Origin: SAR92 clade bacterium H921
GTDB lineage: Bacteria; Pseudomonadota; Gammaproteobacteria; Pseudomonadales; Porticoccaceae
Length of the DNA stretch: 64,000 bases
NCBI GenBank assembly: GCA_025153755.1
Contig: JAOALD010000001.1
Location: 620,001 to 684,000 of the forward strand
Direction: 5' to 3'
Of the stretch, positions 1 through 9,019 are shown piece after piece (the stretch's first letter is position 1; every line of letters starts with the position of its first letter). Below the pieces are notes generated by a model. The model worked only from the letters and a program-made list of their open reading frames with translations. It had not been told where the DNA came from and ran no database searches. The position numbers and the translations under genes are program-made.

Positions 1-1089
1 ATCATGTGCTAAGAATCCGCTGACAAAGTCGCGGCTCTGTATATTGCCCTTGTCATCCCAATGCAGCGAGATGACCTTATAACCATCTAATGTGGAACGA
101 TTCCATGAGCCATGCAAAGCCACTAGTGCGGTGCGTTTGAAGCTGTCAGGGAGGCTTGTGTGGCCTTTGACGAAGTGAATATCCAGTGGCGCATTATGGG
201 GACGAAAATTAAACGCCGGAACTATGGCAGCGTCGGCAAGATCTGGTCTTTTATGACCAAAATCTGGATCGGGAATATTATCGCCATTGACATAGGGCCA
301 GCCATAAAAGCCACCTTCCACCACCAGATTCAGTTCGTCTGGTGGGAAGTTATCACCCAGTAAATCACGGGCATTGACAGTGGCATAGAGGTCATTGGAC
401 CAGGGTGCCCAGTCAAAACCTACAGAGTTACGTAAGCCGCGGGCGAAAATTTGTGGATCGCCGCCGTCAAGCTCAGATCGCAACATAGCCGCATATCTAG
501 GATCTTCTGGTTCGCAGACATTACAGGGTGAGCCAACTGCAACATAAAGTTTACGGTCTGGTGAAATACCTATGGCTTTGGCTTTATGGATCAGGTCATA
601 GGGCAGATCTTGAAGAATGGGTTCAATCTCACCAGCAAGTCTGCCGGTACTGTGGTCAAAGAGTACTCGGCTAACTGTGCCGCTTTCACTAAAGTACAGC
701 CAGTCGCCGTCAAACGCGATGCCTTGCGGTTCATTGAGACCATCTATCAAGACTGTCTGAGTTTCAGCTGTGCCATTTTGGTCTTTATCTTGTAGTAGCA
801 TAACTTGCCCGCGATCGGCGATGGTAGCAACTAGATCATCTTGCTCTGTGGGGGCGACAAAGCGTACATAGCCGAGATCCTGTGCCACCAGCTCAAGACT
901 AAAGCCTTGGGGTACCTGTAGGCTGGATTTTTCCGCAGCATTGGCCGAGGTGTTAAGGCCGGCAACAGTACTGGCCATCAGCCAAAATCCGCTGAGGCCG
1001 CCTGGGGTAATGGCGGCAATGTAGCCGGTTCCAGTAACTATTATTGCTAGCAGCCCAAAGGCTGCGCCCTTGGCTATTTTTTTCATCAT
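1..1089 (-). CDS. PQQ-type glucose/sorbosone dehydrogenase family protein (3' end cut by window)
   Basis: The minus-strand frame is open from the ATG at 1089 to the window edge (363 codons), so the C-terminus is missing. The N-terminus has a short basic start followed by a hydrophobic segment at about residues 4-24, which suggests a membrane anchor or uncleaved signal. The rest has the beta-propeller character of soluble quinoprotein sugar dehydrogenases. Motifs seen include GIAFDGDWLYF, a CNVCEPEDPRYA stretch, GGFYGWPYVNGDN and LHGSWNRST, all typical of the L-sorbosone dehydrogenase-like family. These proteins oxidise sugars or aldoses in the periplasm with PQQ. The actual substrate cannot be told from sequence. 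Two ATGs are in tandem (1089 and 1086), with AAAGG about 10 nt upstream as a modest ribosome-binding site. Confidence 0.8.
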   Translation of the reverse strand, partial: MMKKIAKGAAFGLLAIIVTGTGYIAAITPGGLSGFWLMASTVAGLNTSANAAEKSSLQVPQGFSLELVAQDLGYVRFVAPTEQDDLVATIADRGQVMLLQDKDQNGTAETQTVLIDGLNEPQGIAFDGDWLYFSESGTVSRVLFDHSTGRLAGEIEPILQDLPYDLIHKAKAIGISPDRKLYVAVGSPCNVCEPEDPRYAAMLRSELDGGDPQIFARGLRNSVGFDWAPWSNDLYATVNARDLLGDNFPPDELNLVVEGGFYGWPYVNGDNIPDPDFGHKRPDLADAAIVPAFNFRPHNAPLDIHFVKGHTSLPDSFKRTALVALHGSWNRSTLDGYKVISLHWDDKGNIQSRDFVSGFLAHD

Positions 1090-1120
1090 GGAGGTAGCCT
1101 TTTGTGTAACGATTTATTTA

Positions 1121-2041
1121 TTAAGTCTTGTGTACCTTTTTAGCCGCCGCTGAGGTAATTGATCCAGCAACAACCATACTGGCACCGAGCAACGAAATAA
1201 ACCCTAAGGGTTCTACGGAAATGTTCTCGAAGGGCATGAGTTGCACTATACCAACTGTCAGTAGCGGCGTCATTGCGATGGTGGCACTGACTCTAGATGC
1301 TTCGATATGCACCAGAGCTTCGGCAAAGCATCCGTAAGCGATAATGGTGTTGAGGCCACAAAATGCCAGAAGACCCCATTGCAGTCCTGTGAGTTGGTCC
1401 AGAGTCGAGAAATTGCAAAAGGGCAAAAATGCTAGAGTACCGAGCCAATAAATAGCCAGCATGGTTTCTTCTGAGGTGAATTGTTGCAGTAGTATTTTTT
1501 GTATGATGGCGTAGCCGGTCCAGCACATTGCTGCTAAAACAATCATTAGCAAGCCCGCACCATAATCATTGAAGTCGGCAAATACGTCACCCAAATGATG
1601 ATTGAAAAATAATATTAACCCTGAGCCAAAGGCAAAAAAACCTAGCCACTGGAGACTAGAGAATGGTTCTTTAAAGAGAAAAATGCCCGCTAGTAAAAGC
1701 AGCATTGGGGCAACTTGAATCATTACCTGAGCGGCCTCAGGGCTAGTTCGTTCTAAACCAAAAATATATAAGCCATAGTTGCCACAGAGCAAAACGCCGG
1801 CAGCCGTAAGTTGAAAAAATAGCCGAGGCACGCGCAATTTACCACGATTAGGGAGCCGTCTACGCACTATGAGATAGGGTGTCATCAATGCTGCGGCCAA
1901 AGAAAGACGAAAGAAGGTTGTGGTAACCGGATCGATGGTTGTCAATAGGCCGCTTAGGGCAATGGGCAATAGGCCCCACATTGTGGCAGTGGAAAGAGCC
2001 AGAAGTATGCCCAACTTCCAGCGTCCACTAATAGTTGTCAT
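1121..2041 (-). CDS. EamA-family (DMT superfamily) membrane transporter
   Basis: The 306-residue protein is almost wholly hydrophobic, with about ten predicted membrane helices arranged as two repeats of five, the standard EamA/RhaT layout. It starts with a short polar N-terminus and ends in a basic tail (AAAKKVHKT). Family members export amino acids, metabolites or drugs across the inner membrane; the substrate here is unknown. The start lies 6 nt downstream of the ychF stop, so it is probably the last gene of the ychF transcript. Confidence 0.85.
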   Translation of the reverse strand: MTTISGRWKLGILLALSTATMWGLLPIALSGLLTTIDPVTTTFFRLSLAAALMTPYLIVRRRLPNRGKLRVPRLFFQLTAAGVLLCGNYGLYIFGLERTSPEAAQVMIQVAPMLLLLAGIFLFKEPFSSLQWLGFFAFGSGLILFFNHHLGDVFADFNDYGAGLLMIVLAAMCWTGYAIIQKILLQQFTSEETMLAIYWLGTLAFLPFCNFSTLDQLTGLQWGLLAFCGLNTIIAYGCFAEALVHIEASRVSATIAMTPLLTVGIVQLMPFENISVEPLGFISLLGASMVVAGSITSAAAKKVHKT

Positions 2042-2047
2042 TTTACG

Positions 2048-3139
2048 CTACACATTAAAGCGGAAGTGAATGACATCGCCGTCTTTAACGATGTATTCCT
2101 TGCCTTCTAGGCGCCACTTGCCTGCGTCTTTTGCTCCCTGTTCGCCATTGCCGGCGATGTAGTCGTCATAGCCGATAATCTCGGCACGAATAAAACCTTT
2201 TTCGAAGTCTGTGTGAATCTTACCTGCTGCATTGGGGGCGGTTGCGCCCACAGGAATTGTCCAGGCGCGCACTTCTTTTGGGCCTGCGGTAAAATAGGTT
2301 TGCAGTCCGAGTAAATTGTAGCCGGCGCGAATAACTCGGTTAAGCCCAGGCTCTTGCATGCCCATTTCTTCTAAAAACTCGATGATTTCATCGGCTTCAA
2401 GTTCGCTGATCTCAGCCTCCATCTTGTTGCATATAGGCACAACGACTGAACCCTCGGCGGAAGCGATAACCATTACCTCATCCAAGTAGGGGTTGTTTTC
2501 AAAACCCTCTTCATCGACATTGGCGATATACATGGTTGGCTTTAATGTCAGTAGGCTAAGCGGTTTGAGTATTTTGAGTTCATCTTCACTCAAATCAAAT
2601 GCGCGCAGTGGTTTGGCGTCATTGAGGTGAGGCAGAATTTTTTCAGCTACGCCTTTGAGTATGATGGCGTCTTGGTCTTTGCCTTTGGCCGCTTTGGCCA
2701 CACGCAAAAGCGCTTTCTCAACACTTTCTAGATCGGCGAGAGCGAGCTCAGTATTAATCACATCTATATCATCGGCTGGACTTATCTTGCCTTCGACGTG
2801 AATGACGTTTTCATCTTCGAAACAGCGTACTACATGGGCAATGGCATCGGTTTCGCGAATGTTGGCGAGAAATTTATTACCCAGGCCTTCGCCTTTGGAG
2901 GCCCCTGCAACCAGCCCGGCGATATCGACAAATTCCATAGCGGTGGGAATCAGCCGCTCTGGATTGACGATATTGGAAATCTTGTCCTGACGGGGATCCG
3001 GAATGGGCACGATGCCAGTATTGGGTTCGATAGTGCAGAAGGGAAAGTTTTCTGCGCTGATACCGGCTTTGGTAAGCGCATTAAATAATGTTGATTTGCC
3101 GACATTAGGCAAACCCACTATTCCACAATTAAAACCCAT
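2048..3139 (-). CDS. ychF: Redox-responsive ribosome-binding ATPase YchF (Obg family)
   Basis: The 363-residue length matches the family. The P-loop GLPNVGKS is at residues 9-16 and the G3 motif DIAGL at 72-76. The usual GTP-specificity motif NKxD is replaced by NVDE (in IANVDEE), which is the hallmark that makes YchF bind ATP rather than GTP. A coiled-coil region follows, and the C-terminal TGS domain begins near [12 protein letters not shown]. YchF binds ribosomes and modulates translation and the oxidative-stress response. It lies directly downstream of pth, the usual neighbour in gammaproteobacteria, and is separated from it by about 50 nt. Confidence 0.97.
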   Translation of the reverse strand: MGFNCGIVGLPNVGKSTLFNALTKAGISAENFPFCTIEPNTGIVPIPDPRQDKISNIVNPERLIPTAMEFVDIAGLVAGASKGEGLGNKFLANIRETDAIAHVVRCFEDENVIHVEGKISPADDIDVINTELALADLESVEKALLRVAKAAKGKDQDAIILKGVAEKILPHLNDAKPLRAFDLSEDELKILKPLSLLTLKPTMYIANVDEEGFENNPYLDEVMVIASAEGSVVVPICNKMEAEISELEADEIIEFLEEMGMQEPGLNRVIRAGYNLLGLQTYFTAGPKEVRAWTIPVGATAPNAAGKIHTDFEKGFIRAEIIGYDDYIAGNGEQGAKDAGKWRLEGKEYIVKDGDVIHFRFNV

Positions 3140-3191
3140 ATTAAATTCCTTGTGCTAGTCATCTAGCATTGTTGTTTTTACGCTGTGCGCT

Positions 3192-3773
3192 CTATGCGCT
3201 ATGTAATTTAAGCATGGCTTTTTCCCATTGGCCGGCAACGGCTAGTGGAAGTGCGCGCAGTGCATCATCAATACTATTTATAATTAGTTGTTGGTCATCG
3301 GGCGATGCTTTTTTAAGGACATAGTCGGCAACCTGCTTAGCATTGCCTGGGTGACCGATACCAATGCGCAGACGGGCAAATTCTTTGTTGTTGCCCAGAC
3401 ATTTTATAATATCACGCAGGCCATTATGACCACCGTGACCACCGCCTTTTTTAAAGCGTGCTTCACCCGGAGATTTATCTAGTTCATCGTGCACCACTAA
3501 TATAGCCTCGGAGGCGATTTGGTAAAACTTGGCTAGGGCACTAACCGATTTACCGCTGAGGTTCATATAGGTGCTGGGAATCAGCAGTCGCACATCGTGA
3601 CCGTCCAGGGTCACCCTCGCGGTATCACCAAAGAATTTACTTTCGTGTTTTAGTTCGACATGCAGAGTTTTGGCTAATTCCAGAACCAAGTCGGCCCCGG
3701 CATTATGACGCGTCCGTTCGTAGTTTGGGCCGGGGTTTCCCAGCCCTACGATTAACTCAACGGGCGTATCCAA
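3192..3773 (-). CDS. pth: Peptidyl-tRNA hydrolase
   Basis: Pth hydrolyses the ester bond of peptidyl-tRNAs released from stalled ribosomes, recycling tRNA. The 193 residues contain the conserved motifs: [17 protein letters not shown] with N13 and catalytic His23, MNLSG with Asn71, HDELD with Asp96, and the glycine-rich [11 protein letters not shown]. These match the E. coli enzyme one for one. The gene follows rplY by 37 nt, the common rplY-pth-ychF order. Confidence 0.97.
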   Translation of the reverse strand: MDTPVELIVGLGNPGPNYERTRHNAGADLVLELAKTLHVELKHESKFFGDTARVTLDGHDVRLLIPSTYMNLSGKSVSALAKFYQIASEAILVVHDELDKSPGEARFKKGGGHGGHNGLRDIIKCLGNNKEFARLRIGIGHPGNAKQVADYVLKKASPDDQQLIINSIDDALRALPLAVAGQWEKAMLKLHSA

Positions 3774-3805
3774 TGTCAGGGCCTTCTTGAGGGCAAGACT
3801 GAAGA

Positions 3806-4468
3806 TTACTCTTCGCTTGCTTCCTCGGTAGTATCATCTGCAGCTGCGGGAGCATCTGCATCCACTTCCTCATCAACAGCGACGCCTTTAGCCTTATTTA
3901 CTGCTGCGATAGGAAGATCGTGATCATCACCATGGCTTAGTGCAACACTCTCAACACCCTTGGGGAGTTTAATATCTGAGATATGCAGAGTCTGACCTAG
4001 TTCAACATCAGTCATATCGACTTCTAGGTATTCAGGCAGATCTTTTGGCAGACACATAATGTCCAGTTCGGTCATGCTGCGGCCAATAATACCGCCGCCA
4101 AGCTTAACGCCGACACAGTTATCTTCGTTGATAAAGTGTAACGGTACCTTAGTCTGTAGTTTGGTGTTCTTGCTCACTCGCAAGAAGTCCATGTGCATAA
4201 TGAAATTTTTGGCTGGGTGACGCTGTAAATCTTTAAGAATGACATCTTCAGATTTGCCATCGATTTCAAGCGCAATGATGTGAGAATAAAATGCTTCGTT
4301 TTCCAAAGATTTTGCCACATCTTTTTGAATAAGCTTAATTTGCGCTGGATCTTTCTTACCACCATAGACAATTGCAGGAACTTCACCGGCCAGACGACGC
4401 AGGCGGCGGCTCGCACCTTTCCCTGTTTCTTCACGACCTGTAGCATGTAACGTAAAATCAGTAGACAT
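3806..4468 (-). CDS. rplY: 50S ribosomal protein bL25, long CTC-type
   Basis: bL25 binds 5S rRNA. This is the long two-domain (CTC/TL5) form of 220 residues: an N-terminal 5S-binding domain ([21 protein letters not shown]) plus a C-terminal beta domain and an acidic tail. I chose ATG at 4468 because GGAG sits about 8 nt upstream. An in-frame TTG at 4480 overlaps that Shine-Dalgarno site and is unlikely. The roughly 105-nt gap to prs contains a hairpin-capable stretch just after the prs stop. bL25 is known to autoregulate in E. coli, but I see no specific proof of that here. Confidence 0.95.
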   Translation of the reverse strand: MSTDFTLHATGREETGKGASRRLRRLAGEVPAIVYGGKKDPAQIKLIQKDVAKSLENEAFYSHIIALEIDGKSEDVILKDLQRHPAKNFIMHMDFLRVSKNTKLQTKVPLHFINEDNCVGVKLGGGIIGRSMTELDIMCLPKDLPEYLEVDMTDVELGQTLHISDIKLPKGVESVALSHGDDHDLPIAAVNKAKGVAVDEEVDADAPAAADDTTEEASEE

Positions 4469-4573
4469 AATAGTCTCCAAAGTTAAGCCAAAACAGACCG
4501 CGACCAGACCTGTAATGGGATTTTAATGCCTCGATATGAGGCGGTACAACAGTGTTCGTTGACCAGCTATACG

Positions 4574-5515
4574 CTAGTCGAACATGGCACTGATAGATTC
4601 TTCATTGCTGATGCGGCGAACAGATTCGCCCAGCAGCTTAGCCAGTTGTAGTGAGCGAATCTTCTTACACTTTTTGGCTTCGTCACTTAGCGGAATACTG
4701 TTGGCAACCACCAGTTCATCCAACTGCGACTTATTAATGTTTTCAACTGCGCCACCAGATAGAACTGCGTGAGTGGCGTAGGCCACTACCTTGGTGGCAC
4801 CATTCTTTTTCAATGCTTCGGCGGCTTTGCACAAAGTCCCTGCAGTATCGACAATATCATCGACCAGAACACAGGTGCGGCCTTCCACTTCACCGATCAG
4901 ATTCATAACTTCACTCTGATTAGAAGTTGGGCGACGCTTATCAATAATAGCTAGATCGCAACCGAGTTGTTTGGCTACAGCTCTGGCCCGAACCACACCG
5001 CCAACATCTGGGGATACAACCTGCAAGTTCTTATAATTTTGACGCTCAATATCGCCGAGCAACACCGGAGCGCCATAGACATTATCAACGGTACAGTTGA
5101 AAAAGCCTTGAATCTGCTCTGCGTGCAGGTCAACGGTCAGTACCCGATCAACACCAGCATTGGACAGCATATCAGCCACCACTTTAGCACTGATAGGCAC
5201 CCGCACCGAGCGAACGCGTCGGTCTTGGCGAGCGTACCCGAAGTAGGGTACAACCGCGGTGATGCGTGCGGCAGATGCGCGACGCAAAGCGTCAATCATC
5301 AATACCAGTTCCATAAGGTGTCTGTTGGTCGGCGCACAGGTAGGCTGCACTACAAAGACATCGTGTCCGCGAACATTTTCACGAATCTCGATGTTTATCT
5401 CGCCGTCTGAAAATAATGATACCAGCGCATCACCGAGCGGAATCCCCAATGTGCGAGCGATTTCATTTGCCAGTTCCGGGTTTGCGTTCCCGGAGAAGAC
5501 CATTAATCTTGCCAC
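4574..5515 (-). CDS. prs: Ribose-phosphate pyrophosphokinase (PRPP synthase)
   Basis: The enzyme makes PRPP from ribose-5-phosphate and ATP for purine, pyrimidine, His, Trp and NAD synthesis. It has the conserved [13 protein letters not shown] loop, the [11 protein letters not shown] metal/active-site region and the PRPP-binding loop [11 protein letters not shown] prefer a GTG start at 5515, giving a 313-residue protein beginning [15 protein letters not shown]. This aligns with Pseudomonas Prs (about 313 residues), and AGGA lies 8 nt upstream. An ATG at 5536 would add seven residues but has no clear ribosome-binding site. The gene is immediately downstream of tRNA-Gln and ispE, a classical Pseudomonas arrangement. 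Confidence 0.96.
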   Translation of the reverse strand: MARLMVFSGNANPELANEIARTLGIPLGDALVSLFSDGEINIEIRENVRGHDVFVVQPTCAPTNRHLMELVLMIDALRRASAARITAVVPYFGYARQDRRVRSVRVPISAKVVADMLSNAGVDRVLTVDLHAEQIQGFFNCTVDNVYGAPVLLGDIERQNYKNLQVVSPDVGGVVRARAVAKQLGCDLAIIDKRRPTSNQSEVMNLIGEVEGRTCVLVDDIVDTAGTLCKAAEALKKNGATKVVAYATHAVLSGGAVENINKSQLDELVVANSIPLSDEAKKCKKIRSLQLAKLLGESVRRISNEESISAMFD

Positions 5516-5546
5516 GTCATTTTTCCTGGTATTCATAATAAAGATA

Positions 5547-5621
5547 TGGCTGGGGCGGGAGGATTCGAACCTCCGGTGCCGGGATCAAAACCCGGTGCCT
5601 TAACCACTTGGCCACGCCCCA
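5547..5621 (-). tRNA. tRNA-Gln (anticodon TTG)
   Basis: A 75-nt cloverleaf on the minus strand. The acceptor stem is TGGGGCG/CGCCCCA. The anticodon stem CCGGG/CCCGG encloses the loop TTTTGAT with anticodon TTG (reads CAA). The T arm is GGAGG-TTCGAAT-CCTCC, and CCA is encoded at 5547-5549. Its 5' 22 nt overlap the 3' end of ispE, and it is followed closely by prs, so the tRNA is probably processed out of an ispE-prs transcript. Confidence 0.97.
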
Positions 5622-6466
5622 GTAAAAAATTCCTCCAATTTCCGATGCAGTAGAGAGTTATTAGCTCCTCGCGCTATAAATGCATTCCAACGTTTTGGAA
5701 CCCTATCGAGAGCTTGTTGCGCCTCGGTTTGGTTATCAAAACAGCTAAATACGCTAGCACCAGTCCCTGTCATCAGTGGGTTTCTGTAATTTTTGAGCCA
5801 CTCCAGTGCCTGTTTCACTTCTGGATAAAGACTTTCAACTACAGCTTGGCAGTCATTCCTGTACTGCACCCCTGAAAGGGCGCGTATTTTGATCGGTGGC
5901 GAGTTCCTTGTCAATTGAGGATGTGAAAAAATTTCACCTGTCGACACCTGACATTCTGGGGTAATCACCAAATACCATTGCTCTGGCAACTGGATTGGGG
6001 TCAAAAGCTCACCAATTCCTTCGGCAAAGGCGCTGATGCCATGCACAAAAACCGGCACATCGGCACCTAATTGACAGCCTAGCTCAGCCAGTTCATCAAG
6101 CGTCAGGCGGCATTCCCACAGGCGATTAAGGGCTACTAGCACTGTGGCCGCATTACTGCTGCCGCCGCCGAGGCCGGCACCCATGGGTAGCACCTTGTCC
6201 AACATAATATCGCAGCCCTGGGTACATTGTGTTTTTTGCTGTAACAGGAGAGCGGCGCGAACAATTAAATTATTTTCAGCTAGTACACCTGCGATTTGCG
6301 GGCGTAAATGAATTTCTCCGCTGTTATTGGGGGTAAATGTTAGGCTGTCGCCAAAATCCAAGATCTGAAATAGAGTTTGCAGATCGTGATAGCCATTGTC
6401 TCGACGACCGGTGACGTGCAGAAACAAATTTAGCTTTGCCGGTGAAGGCAGTGTGACTGAAGGCAT
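5600..6466 (-). CDS. ispE: 4-diphosphocytidyl-2-C-methyl-D-erythritol kinase
   Basis: IspE is the ATP-dependent kinase of the MEP isoprenoid pathway. The 288-residue GHMP kinase has SPAKLNLFL with Lys11, the glycine-rich ATP loop PMGAGLGGGSSNAA at 94-107, catalytic Asp136 in GADVPVF, and a C-terminal MTGTGASVF motif. The last codons (ending AWPSG) and the TAA stop lie inside the tRNA-Gln gene, with the stop falling in its D-loop region. The upstream neighbour lolB is 17 nt away, the normal lolB-ispE order. Confidence 0.97.
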   Translation of the reverse strand: MPSVTLPSPAKLNLFLHVTGRRDNGYHDLQTLFQILDFGDSLTFTPNNSGEIHLRPQIAGVLAENNLIVRAALLLQQKTQCTQGCDIMLDKVLPMGAGLGGGSSNAATVLVALNRLWECRLTLDELAELGCQLGADVPVFVHGISAFAEGIGELLTPIQLPEQWYLVITPECQVSTGEIFSHPQLTRNSPPIKIRALSGVQYRNDCQAVVESLYPEVKQALEWLKNYRNPLMTGTGASVFSCFDNQTEAQQALDRVPKRWNAFIARGANNSLLHRKLEEFFTGAWPSG

Positions 6467-6483
6467 GCTTTTTAGACCGCTAG

Positions 6484-7074
6484 CTATTTTTCTGGAAAGC
6501 TCCAGCGAGATATTAACAGCTTAAAGGAGTGGTCCCCAAGTTGACCAACAATTTTTCCGGGGAGATTGCCATCTGGGGTGGAATCATAGCGCGAAAAGGC
6601 CAGCTCCCAGCCAGCCTGGCGAAAACTAAGAGCTGTGCCATTGGCATTGGTTATTAAGTTAGTTGCAGCGTCTTTATTGGGTGAGGGTAATCCTCTTGCC
6701 CACCAACTGAGGGCTTGCACAGGAATTGGCAGGCCAGTTAGCCGCAGTGCCAGCTGTTGCGGTTCATCAATGGCGATCGCGTCATCTTGATGTAGTTGTG
6801 CAATTACAGAATTACCACTAATTACGGCACTACCAGTACCAAAGGGGCCCCTGAGTGAAAGCAGGTATTGCTGTTGATTCTGTGACCAGTCAAAACTAGC
6901 GCTGCCGCCCTGGTCCGCTGACTTAAAGCCCAGCTTGCCCTCCACCCGCCAGGTGTTCATCGGTGTTATTTGGGCGCTGTGCTGGTGCCAGCTACCGCTG
7001 GTTTGGGTGGGCTGCGAGCTACAACCGCTAATGACCAACACCAGAGCGACAATTTTGTAGCCAATCGGGATCAT
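6484..7074 (-). CDS. lolB: Outer-membrane lipoprotein insertion protein LolB
   Basis: LolB receives lipoproteins from periplasmic LolA and inserts them into the outer membrane. The 196-residue protein starts with a lipoprotein signal peptide and lipobox VISGC (Cys18). It has the LolB beta-barrel signature: WRVEGKLGFKSADQGGSASFDW, then YLLSLRGPFGTGSAVI. Its ATG overlaps the stop of the upstream TPR gene by 4 nt (ATGA), which implies translational coupling. Length and neighbourhood next to ispE fit the family. Confidence 0.93.
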   Translation of the reverse strand: MIPIGYKIVALVLVISGCSSQPTQTSGSWHQHSAQITPMNTWRVEGKLGFKSADQGGSASFDWSQNQQQYLLSLRGPFGTGSAVISGNSVIAQLHQDDAIAIDEPQQLALRLTGLPIPVQALSWWARGLPSPNKDAATNLITNANGTALSFRQAGWELAFSRYDSTPDGNLPGKIVGQLGDHSFKLLISRWSFPEK

Positions 7075-8879
7075 AATTGTGATTCCGATATTTCAGGTGT
7101 GATCGTTTCTAACTCAGCGCCGAGCCGCCGCATGGTGGTGACAATGGTTTTATGGTCCTCCACCTGCTGCAAACCTTGATTCCAAGTATGCATGGCGCTG
7201 TCGCTGTCGCCCAACGACCACTGGACTTCGCCTAAATGTGCGGCAATTTCAGGGTCTGGCATAATACTCATTGCCTTTTTTAAATAGGTTAACGCCTGTT
7301 CTGGTTCGCCCATGCGAAATAGTACCCAGCCCATACTATCTATGGTTGCTGGGTCACCAGGGTTAAGAAGGTAGGCCTTTTTTATCAGTTGGTGAGCTTC
7401 CTCGAGGCGGTCAGTGTGAAGAATCATGGTATAGCCTAGCGCGTTTAGTGCTATAGCATTGTTGTTATCCTGAGCAATTAGTGCGCGTAGATCCCGCTCT
7501 GCTAAGGCAAAGTTATCCTGCCGTTCGGCGACCATCGACCGGGCATATAGCAGTTGGACATCGTTGGGAAACGCACTGAGTCCATCGGTGAGAATAGAGA
7601 GTGCCTGATCTGGTTGGTTGCTACTGATCAGAAGATTGGATTCAATCTGGAATAGCCCCACAGACTGCTCTGGTTGCTCTTTGCGCAGGCGCCGTAAATA
7701 TTGCCGCGCTGTTGCTACGTTGTTGCGTTGGGACAATAACACAGTTACTCGAGATGCAGCCGCGAGATAGTTGCGACCAAAACGTACCTGACGATAATGC
7801 CCCATGGCGGTGGTTATGTCCCCTTGGCGATCAGCAATACTGGCTAGATGATAATGGGAGTCGGCACTCAGGCTTGGCTGACTAGCGGTGAGTTCAAATA
7901 GCGCGGTGGCCTGCGCTATATCGCCGTGATTGAGATGCAGCAGAGCGAGAAGAAAATTAACTTCCTGATCACTGGGGTTTTGATTATGCAAAATTTGGAA
8001 CTGTGACAGGGCTAAATCTCGATCAGTGATAGTTAAAAGCCGGGCATATTGCAGACGCAATTTTCTAGCTTCTGGCTTACGCCGTAAGCTGTCTGCGATC
8101 AACAAGACTGCCTCATCGATCCTATCTAGCTGGTGTAACACTTGAGCCAGTAACAACAGACCGCGCTGGTTGTCTGGCGCAGCGAGTAGAAATTCTTTCG
8201 CTAGGCGCTCGGCATTAGCCAGTTGAGCATTGTCTCTGTGTAAAATTGCGCTAGCTAGTAAGGTAGTGGCCTGTTTTTCTAGCGGTAGATCAAGATTCTG
8301 ATAGGCGGCAATGAGTTCACCTATCTGAGCACTTCTTTGCTCGTCACTGTTGGTTACTTTGCCGTTATCCATATTGCCAAAATTGTGGCCAGCGTAAATT
8401 GATGTTACGACTAAGAAGGCTTCGAGATCGTCATAATGTTGATATAACCAGGCGGCGTAGGGTAGTGCATTGAGGCCATCTCCTTGAAGAACATAGGTCT
8501 GTAAGGCGAAATTGTGCGACTGAGGATTATCTGGTTCCACAGCCACCCACAGCAGCGCCATTTCAATACTTGCCTGGTGATCGCGCATATGGCTGGCGAC
8601 ACGGCTAGCCACTTCAATAATCTTGGGATCGCGGGTCTGACGTGCTTGCGCAACGTACTTGGGTAATGCTACGTCGAACTGACCGCGAGTCAGGGCTATA
8701 TCACCAACTAGGAGGTCATAGAGCGTATTTATGGGAAAAGGTGTCGCTGCAAGCTCTTTTGGTTGCTCAGGCTCAGGAGCAGAGTTAGACGCAGGGTTCT
8801 GAGTTGTCTCAGGTGTTGTGGCACAGGCGGCCAGCAGCATCAAACAGCTAACAACAACGCTTGGGTTTAGTTTTTTCAT
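7071..8879 (-). CDS. TPR-repeat lipoprotein
   Basis: A 602-residue protein with a lipoprotein signal peptide (lipobox LAAC, Cys19) followed by a proline/glutamate-rich linker and then many tetratricopeptide-like helical repeats through the C-terminus (for example ALNALGYTMILHTDRLEEA and IDSMGWVLFRMGEPEQAL). It is the TPR protein usually encoded beside lolB and hemA in pseudomonads, probably an outer-membrane scaffold. The exact role is not known. It is divergent from hemA and overlaps lolB by 4 nt, so it heads the lolB-ispE-prs run. Confidence 0.88.
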   Translation of the reverse strand: MKKLNPSVVVSCLMLLAACATTPETTQNPASNSAPEPEQPKELAATPFPINTLYDLLVGDIALTRGQFDVALPKYVAQARQTRDPKIIEVASRVASHMRDHQASIEMALLWVAVEPDNPQSHNFALQTYVLQGDGLNALPYAAWLYQHYDDLEAFLVVTSIYAGHNFGNMDNGKVTNSDEQRSAQIGELIAAYQNLDLPLEKQATTLLASAILHRDNAQLANAERLAKEFLLAAPDNQRGLLLLAQVLHQLDRIDEAVLLIADSLRRKPEARKLRLQYARLLTITDRDLALSQFQILHNQNPSDQEVNFLLALLHLNHGDIAQATALFELTASQPSLSADSHYHLASIADRQGDITTAMGHYRQVRFGRNYLAAASRVTVLLSQRNNVATARQYLRRLRKEQPEQSVGLFQIESNLLISSNQPDQALSILTDGLSAFPNDVQLLYARSMVAERQDNFALAERDLRALIAQDNNNAIALNALGYTMILHTDRLEEAHQLIKKAYLLNPGDPATIDSMGWVLFRMGEPEQALTYLKKAMSIMPDPEIAAHLGEVQWSLGDSDSAMHTWNQGLQQVEDHKTIVTTMRRLGAELETITPEISESQL

Positions 8880-9019
8880 AACAACATTTTCAAGGATGTA
8901 GAAAGTTAAGACAACTACTAAGAATAAAGTTTAGTTAAAATCATTTTTCGCCAATCCACATTCCCACGTCAGACTCGTGTAAAATTGGAGCCTCGATGAG
9001 ATAGGTAGTCTTAGCTGCT

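Noticed and set aside
4967-5410. Plus-strand frame of 147 codons antisense to prs
   Set aside because: It is the complement of a highly conserved enzyme gene, with no family features.
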